A stretch of DNA of 37,718 nucleotides from an uncultured Bacillota bacterium (lineage in GTDB: Bacteria; Bacillota; Clostridia; Peptostreptococcales; Anaerovoracaceae), in contig CASFMJ010000065.1 in the NCBI GenBank assembly GCA_949295785.1, forward strand, positions 1-37,718, read 5' to 3'. Positions 16,899-25,050 of this stretch are shown in pieces. The stretch's first letter is position 1. The number at the start of each line of letters is the position of its first letter. The notes beneath the pieces are model-generated. The model saw nothing but the letters and a program-made list of their open reading frames with translations. It had not been told where the DNA came from and did no database searches. The position numbers were made by a program, and so were the translations under genes.

Positions 16899-18287
16899 TT
16901 ATTTGCTCAGATATTCATCAATTCCGGCAGCAGCCACTTTGCCTGCTCCCATGGCTTTGATGACTGTAGCAGCTCCTGTTACGGCGTCACCGCCTGCGAA
17001 GATTCCTTCGCGGTTTGTAGCGGCTCCTTCATCTGTGCCTATGCCGCCTTTACTGTTGGCAGCAAGATTTTCTGTTGTGTCAAGAATCAGCGTGTTCAGC
17101 TTGGTTCCGATGGCCATTATAACGCAGTCTACATCAAGAACAAAATTTGAATCCTTTATCTCTACAGGTCTTCTTCTGCCTGATGCATCCGGCTCGCCCA
17201 GTTCCATCTTCACACATTCGATTCCGCAGACATGGCCGTCCTCAGTACCTTTTATAGCTACCGGGTTGGTCAGGTAGCGGAAATCTATACCCTCTTCAAC
17301 GGCATGGTGGATTTCTTCAGCTCTTGCCGGTATTTCAGCAGCTGAACGACGATATATGATATATACGTTCTCTGCTCCCATGCGCTTGGCGCATCTGGCC
17401 GCATCCATAGCCACGTTACCGCCTCCTACAACAGCGATATTCTTTGCATACTGTATAGGTGTGTCGTATTCCGGAAGATATGCCTTCATCAGGTTGATAC
17501 GTGTAAGATACTCGTTGGCTGAACATACGCCCAGCAGATTCTCTCCGGGGATGTTCATAAATGCCGGAAGTCCTGCGCCTGTACCGATAAATACCGATTC
17601 AAAGCCTTCTTCTTTCATCAGTTCGTCTACAGTCATAGCTCTTCCGATTATGGCATCTGTAACGAATTTTACACCTTTTGCCTCAAGGCCTGCAACTTCC
17701 TTGGCAACAATCTCCTTGGGCAGACGGAACTGAGGAATTCCGTATACCAGTACTCCGCCTGTTTTGTGCAGGCTCTCGAATACCGTTACATCATATCCCT
17801 TGTTTATCAGATCTCCTGCACACGCCAGACCTGCAGGACCTGCACCTATTATTGCAACTTTATGTCCGTTGCTTTTGGCAGGCTTTATCTCCTCATCGCC
17901 ATAGTTGGCTGCATGCCAGTCCGCAACAAATCTTTCGAGACGTCCTATGGCTACAGGCTCGCCTTTCTTTCCATGTACGCATTTTCCCTCGCACTGAGTC
18001 TCCTGTGGACATACACGGCCGCATATGGCAGGCAGTGAACTGGTTTCGCTTATGATCTGATAAGCTTCTTCAAATTCACCTTCTGCAACCTTTGCGATAA
18101 AATCAGGTATCTTGACCATTACAGGACATCCTGACATACATGGCTTCTTACGGCATTTGAGGCATCTCATTGCCTCGTTTACAGCCATTTCTTCAGTATA
18201 GCCGCATGCAACTTCAAGGAAATTCTTGTTTCTCACTTCAGGAGCCTGTTCCGGCATGGGATTCTTTTTTCTTACTAAATTAATCAT
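16899..18287 (-). CDS. nfnB: NfnB / GltA-type NADPH:ferredoxin oxidoreductase subunit
   Basis: This 462-residue flavoprotein resembles the glutamate synthase small subunit (GltA). The N-terminal part binds two [4Fe-4S] clusters: MRCLKCRKKPCMSGCPVMV and CGRVCPQETQCEGKCVHG. The FAD-binding HKVAIIGAGPAGLACAGDL comes next, and the NAD(P)-binding NIAVVGGGNVAMDAARCAKR lies in the middle. The C-terminal EGIFAGGDAVTGAATVIKAM closes the FAD domain. No large glutamate synthase subunit is present. An NfnA-like gene lies directly upstream, so electron-bifurcating NADH-dependent ferredoxin:NADP+ oxidoreductase is the best reading. I prefer ATG 18287 (GGGAGGTG nine nt upstream) over an in-frame GTG that overlaps that site. 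It overlaps nfnA by 8 nt. Confidence 0.9.
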   Translation of the reverse strand: MINLVRKKNPMPEQAPEVRNKNFLEVACGYTEEMAVNEAMRCLKCRKKPCMSGCPVMVKIPDFIAKVAEGEFEEAYQIISETSSLPAICGRVCPQETQCEGKCVHGKKGEPVAIGRLERFVADWHAANYGDEEIKPAKSNGHKVAIIGAGPAGLACAGDLINKGYDVTVFESLHKTGGVLVYGIPQFRLPKEIVAKEVAGLEAKGVKFVTDAIIGRAMTVDELMKEEGFESVFIGTGAGLPAFMNIPGENLLGVCSANEYLTRINLMKAYLPEYDTPIQYAKNIAVVGGGNVAMDAARCAKRMGAENVYIIYRRSAAEIPARAEEIHHAVEEGIDFRYLTNPVAIKGTEDGHVCGIECVKMELGEPDASGRRRPVEIKDSNFVLDVDCVIMAIGTKLNTLILDTTENLAANSKGGIGTDEGAATNREGIFAGGDAVTGAATVIKAMGAGKVAAAGIDEYLSK

Positions 18288-19143
18288 GGTAACGAACACC
18301 TCCCGTCAAACGGCAGACATGAGCTCTGTCCTCCGCCTCCTGATCTTTATAGTAATTGCTTCTCTTAATCAGTTCGTCCCAGTCAACGAGGGAACCGTCG
18401 AATTCAGGTCCGTCCACGCATACGAATTTATCTTCACCGCCTATATTGCAGCGGCATCCTCCGCACATTCCTGTTCCATCGATCATATATGCTGTCAGTG
18501 AAGCAATACATTTTATATTATGTTCCTGAGCTATCTGGCATACAAATTTCATCATCATAGGAGGACCTACGGCAACGATCTCGTCATATACATTACCTGC
18601 TTCAATGAGCTGTTTCAGCTTGTCGGTGGTAAATGCCTTTTCACCGTATGAACCGTCATCGGTAACAACATAAAGATTATCCACTCCTGCTCTGAATTCG
18701 TCTTCCAGAATGACCAGTTCCTTGGTCTTGAAGCCTTCTATCATGTCGACCTCAATACCGTGTTTTTTCATGCCGGTGGCAAGAGGATATGCAAGAGCGT
18801 TACCTGTTCCTCCGCCTACCACGCAGACTTTTTTAAGGCCTTCCATATGGGTGGGTTTGCCAAGAGGTCCAACTATATCTGCAAAGCAGTCTCCCACTTC
18901 AAGCTGATCCATCAGCATGGTAGTTCTGCCTACAGCCGCATATATCAGATCGATCGTTCCCTCCTCCGAATCATGACCGGCCATGGTGAGAGGTATTCTC
19001 TCACCGTATTCGTCGGTACGAAGGATTATGAACTGTCCCGGTTTGGCATGTTTTGCAACGAGAGGTGCATATATCTTGAGCCAGACCATATTTGAATTCA
19101 GTCTTCTTTTGTATGTAACTTCAAATCTTTTCACTGCACTCAT
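18280..19143 (-). CDS. nfnA: NfnA-type FAD/[2Fe-2S] oxidoreductase subunit
   Basis: This 287-residue protein is of the dihydroorotate dehydrogenase electron-transfer / sulfide dehydrogenase beta family and corresponds to NfnA. The N-terminal FAD barrel has ERIPLTMAGHDSEEGTIDLI. The NAD-binding domain has KVCVVGGGTGNALAYPLATG. The C-terminal DGTGMCGGCRCNIGG and FVCVDGPEFDG carry the [2Fe-2S] cysteines. In NfnAB this subunit oxidises NADH and holds one of the two key flavins. The ATG at 19143 directly abuts GGGAGG; an in-frame GTG nine nt later (19134) has better spacing and may be the true start. It follows PFOR by 9 nt. Confidence 0.9.
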   Translation of the reverse strand: MSAVKRFEVTYKRRLNSNMVWLKIYAPLVAKHAKPGQFIILRTDEYGERIPLTMAGHDSEEGTIDLIYAAVGRTTMLMDQLEVGDCFADIVGPLGKPTHMEGLKKVCVVGGGTGNALAYPLATGMKKHGIEVDMIEGFKTKELVILEDEFRAGVDNLYVVTDDGSYGEKAFTTDKLKQLIEAGNVYDEIVAVGPPMMMKFVCQIAQEHNIKCIASLTAYMIDGTGMCGGCRCNIGGEDKFVCVDGPEFDGSLVDWDELIKRSNYYKDQEAEDRAHVCRLTGGVRYHD

Positions 19144-19152
19144 CCTCCCTTC

Positions 19153-22100
19153 CTAATTGTCCATGCTCTTCTTGCGGTTGAGCAGCGTCTCATATCTTTC
19201 CTTAGCCATCTCTTCAGCCTCTTCAAAGAGTTTTTCGGCTCTTTCAGGGAATTTGAGCTTCAGTGAATTGTATCTTACTTCGCCCATGATGAAGTCTCTG
19301 TAGTTTTCAGTGGCTTCTCCGCTGTCAAGTGAAAGCGGATTCTTGCCTTCTTTAGCAAGATCAGGATTATATCTTAAGAGATTCCAGTATCCTGAAAGTA
19401 CAGCGTGCTTCATCTCGGCCATTGCCTTGTTCATTCCGGCTTTTACACCGTGGTTGATACAAGGCGCATAAGCTATTATAAGCGATGGTCCGTCATAGCT
19501 TTCGGCTTCTCTTATGGCCTTGAGAGTCTGGGCCGGGTTAGCACCCATGGCTATCTGGGCAACATATACATATCCGTAGGCCATGGCTATCTGTGCCAGA
19601 TCTTTTTTCTTTACGGCTTTTCCTGATGCGGCAAACTTGGCTACAGCTCCTATAGGAGTTGCCTTTGATGACTGTCCGCCCGTGTTGGAATATACTTCTG
19701 TATCAAATACCATAACATTGACATTCTCTCCGGAAGCAAGTACATGGTCCAGTCCTCCGTATCCTATATCATAAGCCCAGCCGTCTCCTCCGAATATCCA
19801 CATGGACGGTTTAACCAGCATATCCTTGTTCTCAACAACATATCTTGCATCTTCGTTCTTATCTTTCAGTTCTTCACATGCTTTGGCAAGGGCATCACCG
19901 GTTCTTCCTGAAACCTTTGCATCATCCATTGTAGCAAGCCATGCTTTGGCAGGCACGCCCACTACATCCACCAGTCTTTCAACTGCAGATTTCAGTTCTT
20001 TTCTTCTGGCCTGTACAGATATGGTCATTCCAAGGCCGAATTCCGCATTGTCCTCGAAGAGGGAATTGGCCCATGCAGGTCCCTTTCCTTCCTTGTTTAC
20101 CGTGTAAGGCGTGCTTGGAGCCGAACATCCCCAGATAGATGAACATCCGGTAGCATTGGCGATAAACATCCTGTCTCCAAACAGCTGTGTAACCAGTTTG
20201 GCATAAGGTGACTCTCCGCATCCCGGGCATGCGCCTGAGAATTCCATGAGAGGCTGCCTGAACTGAGAGCCTTTGACAGTATCGTCTTTAAACTGAGTTT
20301 CTTTTTCTGTGACATCATCAAACAGATAATTGAATCTCTCCTGCTGAGCGGCAACGTATTCGTCTTCGGCAGGCTGCATCTCAAGAGCCTTCTTTCTTGC
20401 CGGACATACGTCTACGCATGAGCCGCATCCTGTACAGTCAAGAGCAGAAATACCGATGGTGAAGTATTTACCTTTTTCACCCTTCATGGCAAGAGCCGTA
20501 TCCTTGACAGGTTCTGCCTCTTTTTCATCCATGACGAATGGCCTTATTACTCCGTGAGGACAAACATATGAACACCAGTTGCACTGCATGCAGTTTGCCA
20601 TATTCCACTTTGGAACATCTGCCGCAATACCTCTCTTTTCATAAGCTGCTGTTCCTGCCGGAACCATTCCGTTGGCAGTATCCAGGAATGTTGAAACAGG
20701 TACGCTGTCGCCTGTCATTGTATTGGTAGGAATGAGCACCTTGTTGAGGTATTCGGTGTGAATCTTATCGCGGCCCACCATTTCCTGCGGTTTTCTGTCA
20801 TCAGTGGCTGTTTTCCAGCTTTCGGGAACTTCTACCTTATGTACATGGGTTATTCCGGCATCGACGGCAGCCAGGTTCATGTTTACGATCTTTTCACCTT
20901 TCTTGCCGTAAGTCTTCTTGATGGCGTCTTTCATATAAGTTACAGCATCATCAATAGGAATTATATCTGCCAGCTTGAAGAATGCAGCCTGCAGAACAGA
21001 GTTTGTTCTTCTTGCTCCAAGGCCTATCTCTTTTGCTATGTTAACAGCATCACAAGTATAGAACTGTACGTTGTTATTAGCTATATATCTCTTTATCTTC
21101 GCAGGAAGATGTTCTTCCAGCTCCTCATCGTTCCATACACAGTTGAGCAGGAAGAATCCGCCCGGTTTAACGTCTTCTACCATTTCATATTTGTAGATAT
21201 ATGCAGAATTATGGCATGCTACAAAGTCAGCCTGCTTTACATAATAAGTGGATTTTATCGGCTCATCACCAAAGCGCAGATGAGAAATGGTTATGCCTCC
21301 TGACTTTTTGGAATCGTACTGGAAATATGCCTGTACCTTCTTGTCTGTATGGTCTCCGATAATCTTTACACTGTTCTTATTGGCTCCTACAGTTCCGTCA
21401 GCACCAAGGCCCCAGAACTTGCAGGCTTTGGTACCCTTAGGAGAAACGTCCGGATTCTCTGAAGGTGTAAGTGAAAGATTGGTCACATCGTCTGTTATGG
21501 AGATAGTGAACTCTTTCTTCGGTGTATCGCTCCAGAGGTTCTCATATACGGCCAGTATGTCTCCCGGCTGAGTATCCTTTGATCCCAGACCGTAACGTCC
21601 GCCTGTGATAAGGGCGCTGTCAAACTTTGTTCCTCTGAGAGCTGAAATCACATCAAGATACAGAGGCTCTCCGACTCCGCCCGGTTCCTTTGTCCTGTCA
21701 AGTACAGCAATCTTATTGACTGTGGCAGGTATAACATCAAGTAGATATTTCTGTGAGAAAGGTCTGTAAAGGTGAACCTCAACGATTCCAACTTTCTTGC
21801 CTTTTGCTCTCAGGTAATCTATAACTTCTTCTGCCGCATCGCATACAGAACCCATGGCCACTATGATCTCTGTAGCTTCCGGATCTCCGTAATAGTTAAA
21901 CGGCTTATAGTCTGTTCCGATCTTTTTGTTTACTTTATCCATGTATTCAGCAACAATGTCTGCCGTCTCCAGATATGCTGTATTGCAAGCTTCTCTGTGC
22001 TGGAAGAATGTCTCAGGCTGCTCGGCAGAACCCATGCTGTGAGGATGATTCGGGTTAAGTGATCTGTCCTTGAATGCTCTTACTGCATTCCAGTCCACCA

Positions 22101-22677
22101 TTTCTTTCAGTTCATCATAGTCCCATACTTCAATCTTCTGGTTCTCGTGAGAGGTTCTGAATCCGTCAAAGAAGTGAAGCATAGGCAGTCTTCCTGCTAT
22201 GGTTGCAAGATGAGCCACAGCTGCCAGATCCATTACCTGCTGAACGCTGTTTGAAGCCAGCATGGCAAAACCTGTCTGGCGGCATCCCATGACGTCTGAA
22301 TGGTCTCCGAATATGGAGAGGGCATGAGTAGCCAGTGCTCTTGCCGCAACGTGGAATACGGTAGGAGTCTGTTCTCCTGCCAGTTTATACATGTTGGGGA
22401 TCATAAGAAGAAGTCCCTGAGAAGCAGTAAACGTTGAAGTATATGAACCTGCCGTAATGGCTCCGTGAACCGCACCGGCAGCACCTCCTTCTGACTGCAT
22501 CTCAACGATTCTCACTTTTTCTCCGAATATATTTGTTCTGTCCTGGGAAACCCATTCGTCCATGCTCTCTGCCATAGGTGAAGACGGGGTGATCGGATAG
22601 ATCGCCGCAACTTCAGAGAAGGCATATGCTACGTGAGCGGCCGCTGTGTTTCCGTCCATTGTCTTTAATTTTCTCAC
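19153..22677 (-). CDS. nifJ: Pyruvate:ferredoxin (flavodoxin) oxidoreductase
   Basis: This 1174-residue single-chain PFOR oxidises pyruvate and CoA to acetyl-CoA, CO2 and reduced ferredoxin. The N-terminal domain reads KTMDGNTAAAHVAYAFSEVA and AIYPITPSSPMAE, then the CoA and swivel domains. Two [4Fe-4S] clusters lie near residues 690-760, in MQCNWCSYVCPHGVI and DCTGCGSCVDVCP. The thiamine pyrophosphate domain has GACPGCGESPYAK, NATGCSSIWG, GDGWAYDIGYGGLDH and the diphosphate-binding VYSNTGGQSSKATP. Length matches the family. I choose the GTG at 22677, which has AAGGAGAG at normal spacing and the usual family N terminus; a GTG nine nt upstream overlaps the preceding stop but has no room for a ribosome binding site. 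Confidence 0.97.
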   Translation of the reverse strand: MRKLKTMDGNTAAAHVAYAFSEVAAIYPITPSSPMAESMDEWVSQDRTNIFGEKVRIVEMQSEGGAAGAVHGAITAGSYTSTFTASQGLLLMIPNMYKLAGEQTPTVFHVAARALATHALSIFGDHSDVMGCRQTGFAMLASNSVQQVMDLAAVAHLATIAGRLPMLHFFDGFRTSHENQKIEVWDYDELKEMVDWNAVRAFKDRSLNPNHPHSMGSAEQPETFFQHREACNTAYLETADIVAEYMDKVNKKIGTDYKPFNYYGDPEATEIIVAMGSVCDAAEEVIDYLRAKGKKVGIVEVHLYRPFSQKYLLDVIPATVNKIAVLDRTKEPGGVGEPLYLDVISALRGTKFDSALITGGRYGLGSKDTQPGDILAVYENLWSDTPKKEFTISITDDVTNLSLTPSENPDVSPKGTKACKFWGLGADGTVGANKNSVKIIGDHTDKKVQAYFQYDSKKSGGITISHLRFGDEPIKSTYYVKQADFVACHNSAYIYKYEMVEDVKPGGFFLLNCVWNDEELEEHLPAKIKRYIANNNVQFYTCDAVNIAKEIGLGARRTNSVLQAAFFKLADIIPIDDAVTYMKDAIKKTYGKKGEKIVNMNLAAVDAGITHVHKVEVPESWKTATDDRKPQEMVGRDKIHTEYLNKVLIPTNTMTGDSVPVSTFLDTANGMVPAGTAAYEKRGIAADVPKWNMANCMQCNWCSYVCPHGVIRPFVMDEKEAEPVKDTALAMKGEKGKYFTIGISALDCTGCGSCVDVCPARKKALEMQPAEDEYVAAQQERFNYLFDDVTEKETQFKDDTVKGSQFRQPLMEFSGACPGCGESPYAKLVTQLFGDRMFIANATGCSSIWGCSAPSTPYTVNKEGKGPAWANSLFEDNAEFGLGMTISVQARRKELKSAVERLVDVVGVPAKAWLATMDDAKVSGRTGDALAKACEELKDKNEDARYVVENKDMLVKPSMWIFGGDGWAYDIGYGGLDHVLASGENVNVMVFDTEVYSNTGGQSSKATPIGAVAKFAASGKAVKKKDLAQIAMAYGYVYVAQIAMGANPAQTLKAIREAESYDGPSLIIAYAPCINHGVKAGMNKAMAEMKHAVLSGYWNLLRYNPDLAKEGKNPLSLDSGEATENYRDFIMGEVRYNSLKLKFPERAEKLFEEAEEMAKERYETLLNRKKSMDN

Positions 22678-22682
22678 AGTAA

Positions 22683-23981
22683 TCACTCTCCTTCCCTTAT
22701 GCCAAGAGCTTCTCTCTGCAGGTAGTTATATTCGGGAACTGACTGTTCCTTTATAACACGTCTTGCGCAAACATACTGGCATACATTACAGTTTTCACAC
22801 AGTTCAGGATCTACCACAGCATGCTTATCTTCCATATATATAGCGCTGTTAGGGCAGTTATCGACACAATCTCCGCATGCTATGCAGCCTGACCAGCATA
22901 CCTTAGCCTTATCTTCATAATCATCTGTGGAACTGCACGGAACCTGCTTCTGTCCCTTATACGGAACCATTACGATCAGGTGCTTAGGACATGCATATGT
23001 ACAATCCTTACAGCCTACGCACTTGTCGGGATCCACAACAGCAGTGCCGTTTACCACATGTATGGCATCATATCTGCATACTTTTGTACAGCTTCCCTGC
23101 CCGCAGCATCCTGTGGTGCACAGTTCATATTCCTTCGGATCTACCTTTTCAATGGCTTCTTCGCATGAAGTTATGCCAAGCTTCTTATATACTTCAGAGG
23201 CCTTGTATCCGCCGCTGCATTTTACAAAAGCAACTTTTTCCTTTATCTTGGTCAGATCGTGGAGAGTGTCCACTATTATCTTCTTTCTGCATTTAACTGT
23301 ACATGCCACACATCCGACACACTTGTCATAATCTATTACGGCATGATTATCTATGATAGATACCGCTCCTTCAGGACATGCTCTTTCGCACTCACCACAG
23401 GAAATACAGCCGTATCCGCAGATTTTTCTTGTAACTTCGTCGTCTTCTTCTGTGGACGAACACGGGATAAAGTTGGTTGCGTCTCTCGGCACCATATGTA
23501 TTATGTTCTGTGGGCATGCCGTTTTATTGGCGCAGGCTCCACAGCCGGTGCATTTTTCTCTGTCTATGATAATCTTGCCGTCTTCGGCTTTCATAGCGCC
23601 GAACTCACATACATCAACACATGAACCGACTCCCACACATCCGTCTTTGCACTCGCCTCTCTTGAAGCCTTTTTCCACCGCTTCGGCACAGGTTTTATAC
23701 ATTCCGGCTCTTTCTTTTCCGGCAGCGCTTCCGCTGCAGAATACGAATGCAACCTGATCTTTTGCCTTTTCGGTGTCCCTTCCCATAGCCTCTGCTATAG
23801 CATCAACCTTTTTCTGGTCGCATGCCGGGCACAGGGCTACGCTGGCGCCTTCTGCTATGGCTTCGGCGCACTCAAGACATGTTTTTCTGCCGCAGCCGCC
23901 AAGGCCTTTGCAGTCAACACCCGGCAGAAGCGAAAGTATTTTCTTTACCACTTCTGCGGTTGTTCCTGGTTTTGAACTCAT
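22683..23981 (-). CDS. Soluble polyferredoxin with duplicated RnfB-like modules
   Basis: This 432-residue protein holds about 47 cysteines and has no membrane helix or signal peptide. Residues 24-54 form an RnfB-type [4Fe-4S] domain (CKGLGGCGRKTCLECAEA, then ALCPAC). Two homologous modules follow, at about 77-236 and 250-411. Each opens with AFVxCSG, then GCxGxGSCxxVC, a CxxCxxC ferredoxin pattern, a VPCSST linker and a second CxxCxxC pair. This is the order seen in the cluster-rich part of RnfB, here present twice. It is the first gene of the PFOR-NfnA-NfnB operon, 5 nt before PFOR. It could carry electrons from PFOR, or recruit ferredoxin. ATG 23981 is preceded by AAGGAGGTATTACT; longer in-frame starts lack such a site. 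Confidence 0.88.
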   Translation of the reverse strand: MSSKPGTTAEVVKKILSLLPGVDCKGLGGCGRKTCLECAEAIAEGASVALCPACDQKKVDAIAEAMGRDTEKAKDQVAFVFCSGSAAGKERAGMYKTCAEAVEKGFKRGECKDGCVGVGSCVDVCEFGAMKAEDGKIIIDREKCTGCGACANKTACPQNIIHMVPRDATNFIPCSSTEEDDEVTRKICGYGCISCGECERACPEGAVSIIDNHAVIDYDKCVGCVACTVKCRKKIIVDTLHDLTKIKEKVAFVKCSGGYKASEVYKKLGITSCEEAIEKVDPKEYELCTTGCCGQGSCTKVCRYDAIHVVNGTAVVDPDKCVGCKDCTYACPKHLIVMVPYKGQKQVPCSSTDDYEDKAKVCWSGCIACGDCVDNCPNSAIYMEDKHAVVDPELCENCNVCQYVCARRVIKEQSVPEYNYLQREALGIREGE

Positions 23982-24048
23982 AGTAATACCTCCTTCGCCA
24001 TGTCGTATAACCTGGTATTTCATGGTGCAAATCATGAATTTATACACG

Positions 24049-24077
24049 AAAAAAGCCGCAGCAAATACCGCTGCGGC
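24049..24077 (-). terminator. Intrinsic terminator inside the PFOR operon leader
   Basis: A perfect 8-bp GCCGCAGC/GCTGCGGC stem (24055-24062 with 24070-24077) is followed by six T residues on the minus strand. It lies between the operon promoter and the first gene, so it is either an attenuator or the end of a small RNA. Confidence 0.88.
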
Positions 24078-24184
24078 ATATAAGCGACATAAAGCGTCTG
24101 GTCATCCTCATGTCTTCTACTTTGTACACCTCAAGCGGAACTCTATTTAACTTTTTCCGCTGAATGTTTACGACACTTGGCCTT
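24055..24184 (-). ncRNA. Structured leader RNA (attenuator or small RNA), unassigned
   Basis: About 130 nt separate the predicted transcription start from a strong terminator, with no gene between. A perfect hairpin pairs AGCGGAA with TTCCGCT around a 14-nt loop. A GACAT/ATGTC stem follows, then the terminator. CAGCGG occurs both in the first hairpin and in the left arm of the terminator, so CCGCT from the first hairpin could pair with the terminator and prevent it. I compared it by eye with known riboswitch cores (TPP, SAM, lysine, glycine, c-di-GMP, THF, FMN, purine, fluoride, T-box) and recognised none. It may be a new riboswitch, a protein-binding attenuator or a small RNA. Confidence 0.55.
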
Positions 24185-24190
24185 ACTTTA

Positions 24191-24218
24191 ATTATATTTA
24201 CCTTATTCAAATTGTCAA
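24191..24218 (-). promoter_or_regulatory. Near-consensus promoter of the polyferredoxin-PFOR-Nfn operon
   Basis: TTGACA (24213-24218) and TATAAT (24191-24196) match consensus exactly on the minus strand, with 16 nt between. The -35 overlaps the stop codon of the upstream Nudix gene. It should be a strong promoter. Confidence 0.85.
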
Positions 24219-24829
24219 GTAATAATTTGTTCTGTAAACCATTTTACTATTCTTGCAGTAATGCCCCATATTATCTTTCCGTCATATCTGTAAAGGGGCA
24301 GAAGATTTTTACCTCGCCGCCATTTATAGTCAGGTGAGATTCCTGTCTTATCATAAGGAAAATCCGACACATCAGAAACCACATCCACATCATAGATTTC
24401 GGCTTTATTTTCATAGAAAAATGACAGCGGAACTGTAAAAACTTCTGCAACTTCATCTTTATTCAATCTGATACTCTTGTATGCCTCAGAAGGTATCTGA
24501 GCCACGAAGGTATACAATGTATGACCCGAAAACTCATGGAGAGTGTCAAACTGCCCTATAACATTTACAGCTTCTGCCTTAACGCCTATTTCTTCTTCCA
24601 TTTCTCTCAAACCACATTCCAGTGGAGTCTCTCCTTCTTCGATTCTTCCTCCCGGAAAGCATATGTCTCCCGGCTGAGTCTTCAGCCTGGAAGAACGGAC
24701 TTCAAAAAGCATCGAAATTCCATCTTCTGTTTCAACCAGAGGTATAGTTACCGCAAAAAACTTATACCAGTCAATGGTGCCCACGGGTCTTCCTGTCAGT
24801 TTATCTTTTATCTGATCTAATGTGATCAA
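24215..24829 (-). CDS. Nudix hydrolase, CoA pyrophosphatase (NudL) type
   Basis: This 204-residue protein carries the full Nudix box, GGRIEEGETPLECGLREMEE followed by EIGV (the GX5EX7REUXEEXGU pattern), near residues 62-85. The segment just before it, RSSRLKTQPGDICFPGG, matches the extra motif that marks the coenzyme A pyrophosphatase group (NudL/PCD1), which cleaves CoA to phosphopantetheine and 3',5'-ADP. The start is TTG with AAAGGAGG eight nt upstream. Its stop codon is embedded in the -35 hexamer of the PFOR operon promoter. Substrate is inferred from motif, not proven. Confidence 0.9.
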   Translation of the reverse strand: MITLDQIKDKLTGRPVGTIDWYKFFAVTIPLVETEDGISMLFEVRSSRLKTQPGDICFPGGRIEEGETPLECGLREMEEEIGVKAEAVNVIGQFDTLHEFSGHTLYTFVAQIPSEAYKSIRLNKDEVAEVFTVPLSFFYENKAEIYDVDVVSDVSDFPYDKTGISPDYKWRRGKNLLPLYRYDGKIIWGITARIVKWFTEQIIT

Positions 24830-24888
24830 GCCATCGTCCTCCTTTTAAATATTATCGTATTCTTTCAGTCCTTTTGTCTCTGTCTCAG

Positions 24889-24919
24889 TAAACAAAAAAA
24901 GCAGCATAACTGCAGTTTT
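24889..24919 (-). terminator. Weak A-tract/T-tract hairpin between P-loop gene and Nudix gene
   Basis: GCAG and CTGC arms flanked by A and T runs form a short hairpin, followed on the minus strand by seven T residues. It may end the upstream P-loop gene transcript. The stem core is only 4 bp, extended by A-T pairs. Confidence 0.4.
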
Positions 24920-25005
24920 TCAGATAATCCCTGTATATAAGGATCCTTTGATTCTGATTACCGGTTTATACAATATCAAACCGTCCGGCATGCTACATAA
25001 AGACA

Positions 25006-25029
25006 GAGGCGACGGTAATCCATCGCCTC
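25006..25029 (-). terminator. Hairpin after the P-loop gene
   Basis: A perfect GAGGCGA/TCGCCTC 7-bp stem (25006-25012 with 25023-25029) lies 21 nt beyond the stop of the minus-strand P-loop gene. The following TGTCTTTAT is a poor U-run, so it may be a weak terminator or a 3'-end stabiliser. Confidence 0.5.
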
Positions 25030-25050
25030 ATGTTATCATCAAGTCCTGTT

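Noticed and set aside
16899-18287. Glutamate synthase small subunit (GltD) instead of NfnB
   Set aside because: No large glutamate synthase subunit is present and an NfnA-type gene is directly upstream and overlapping, which fits NfnAB.
20758-21303. Plus-strand open frame (181 codons) within PFOR
   Set aside because: It lies wholly inside a well-conserved PFOR coding region, with no ribosome binding site or recognisable motif.
24081-24130. Phage MS2-like hairpin text (ACATGAGGATGACC) in the PFOR leader
   Set aside because: It differs from the known hairpin at a key base and such a signal has no meaning in this context; taken as chance.
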